Below are positions 63,759 through 64,000 of a DNA stretch of 64,000 bases, one piece after another. Numbering within the stretch: position 1 is the first letter of the stretch; each line of letters starts with the position of its first letter. Position numbers and translations under genes: made by a program. The stretch lies in the NCBI GenBank assembly GCA_044220875.1, contig JBGAQH010000004.1, positions 310,001-374,000 of the forward strand, written 5' to 3'. Under the pieces are notes generated by a model. The model was not told the origin of the DNA. It saw nothing but the letters and a program-made list of their open reading frames with translations, and searched no databases. This stretch comes from JAEUIT01 sp044220875 (GTDB taxonomy: Bacteria; Planctomycetota; Phycisphaerae; Phycisphaerales; SM1A02).

Positions 63759-63881
63759 GGGGGGAGCGTACCCCCCGGCTTCGGGCCGCACCATTGGAAA
63801 TCGAGCCGCGGCGAGAGTTCGCGGGAAACGATTTACTTCCAGAATGAAGTGAGAAGCGGGGTCAACACGTAGGACACAGCG

Positions 63882-64000
63882 TCCTGCACTCCTCTCGTCG
63901 TTCATTCACCACAGAGAACACAGAGATCACAGAGGGGGCACAGAGCGGAAGCTCCCGGAGTTTCGCACGGGGGCGTGCCTCCGCCGCCCTACCCATCTGA
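63882..64000 (+). repeat. CACAGAG-type element, copy F (cut by window end)
   Basis: A left arm begins TCCTGCACTCCTCTCG and continues through TCATTCACCACAGAGAACAC to GGGGGCACAGAGCGG. The window ends 54 nt into a sequence that only loosely recalls the core of copies A and C. The right arm would lie beyond the edge. Upstream, 63759-63881 has no gene and may hold the DUF2339 promoter. Confidence 0.75.

Overview
The window is about 64 kb of high-GC bacterial chromosome. I infer a planctomycete, most likely of the Phycisphaerae/Phycisphaerales type. The reasons are the Gly/Trp-rich C-terminal dockerin tails on secreted proteins, a PEP-CTERM protein, tandem DUF1080 proteins, FG-GAP/UnbV (CRTAC1) proteins next to a multiheme cytochrome, an FtsH with a long N-terminal extension, and a Gram-negative envelope set (BamD-like, LptE-like, LpxB N-domain, LolD). 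This rests on gene content only. I recognised no rRNA, tRNA or intact transposase gene.

Layout. 1-5 kb (minus): start of an ALDH7-type aldehyde dehydrogenase, a secreted subtilisin-like protease and a secreted caspase-like protease that share a short SK[G/S/A]IG-type motif. 5-11.7 kb: an ArsR/SRPBCC pair, an orphan CoA-transferase beta subunit, a double DUF1080 protein, a small membrane protein and a large PA14/sugar-dehydrogenase-like/DUF1080 protein. 11.9-24.8 kb (minus): a flagellar export and regulation block, fliL-fliN-fliO-fliP-fliQ-fliR-flhB-flhA-flhF-flhG-orf-fliA; fliM is not between fliL and fliN. 24.9-30.5 kb: a lipid-kinase-like gene, then BamD-like, LptE-like, FtsH and YggU genes. 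30.9-41 kb (minus): a ferredoxin and IscX, then a tightly packed four-gene unit of nitrilase-superfamily hydrolase, TPR/FG-GAP lipoprotein, five-heme membrane cytochrome and CRTAC1 protein. 41-52.7 kb (plus): LpxB N-domain protein, RlmN, an MsbA-like ABC exporter, then a periplasmic adaptor, LolD-like ATPase and two MacB/FtsX-like permeases. 52.8-64 kb: a GH43-like protein, PdeM nuclease, a secreted C39-like/dockerin protein, the ligase-associated Lhr-like helicase and a very large DUF2339 membrane protein.

Two genome-dynamics signals stand out. First, the exporter-adaptor operon is interrupted by about 2.9 kb of visibly lower-GC DNA carrying a PEP-CTERM gene and a dockerin gene. This insert is flanked by a direct repeat of about 248 bp that is the last 83 codons of the exporter gene. 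One copy is intact and the second is frameshifted. The inserted dockerin gene carries a 7-bp tandem repeat in its signal peptide, so it could be phase-variable. Second, non-coding elements with long terminal inverted repeats (CACAGAG-rich) are scattered through the window at gene junctions. Three full copies share a core, one short palindromic copy lies between flhB and flhA, one copy encloses a 25-bp tandem array, and one is cut by the window end. The helicase and pdeM genes, often neighbours elsewhere, are separated here by a dockerin gene and one of these elements.

Gene starts were chosen from family alignment, Shine-Dalgarno-like sequence and overlap with the upstream stop. Many junctions show 4-nt overlaps (ATGA or GTGA), so translational coupling is likely across most operons.
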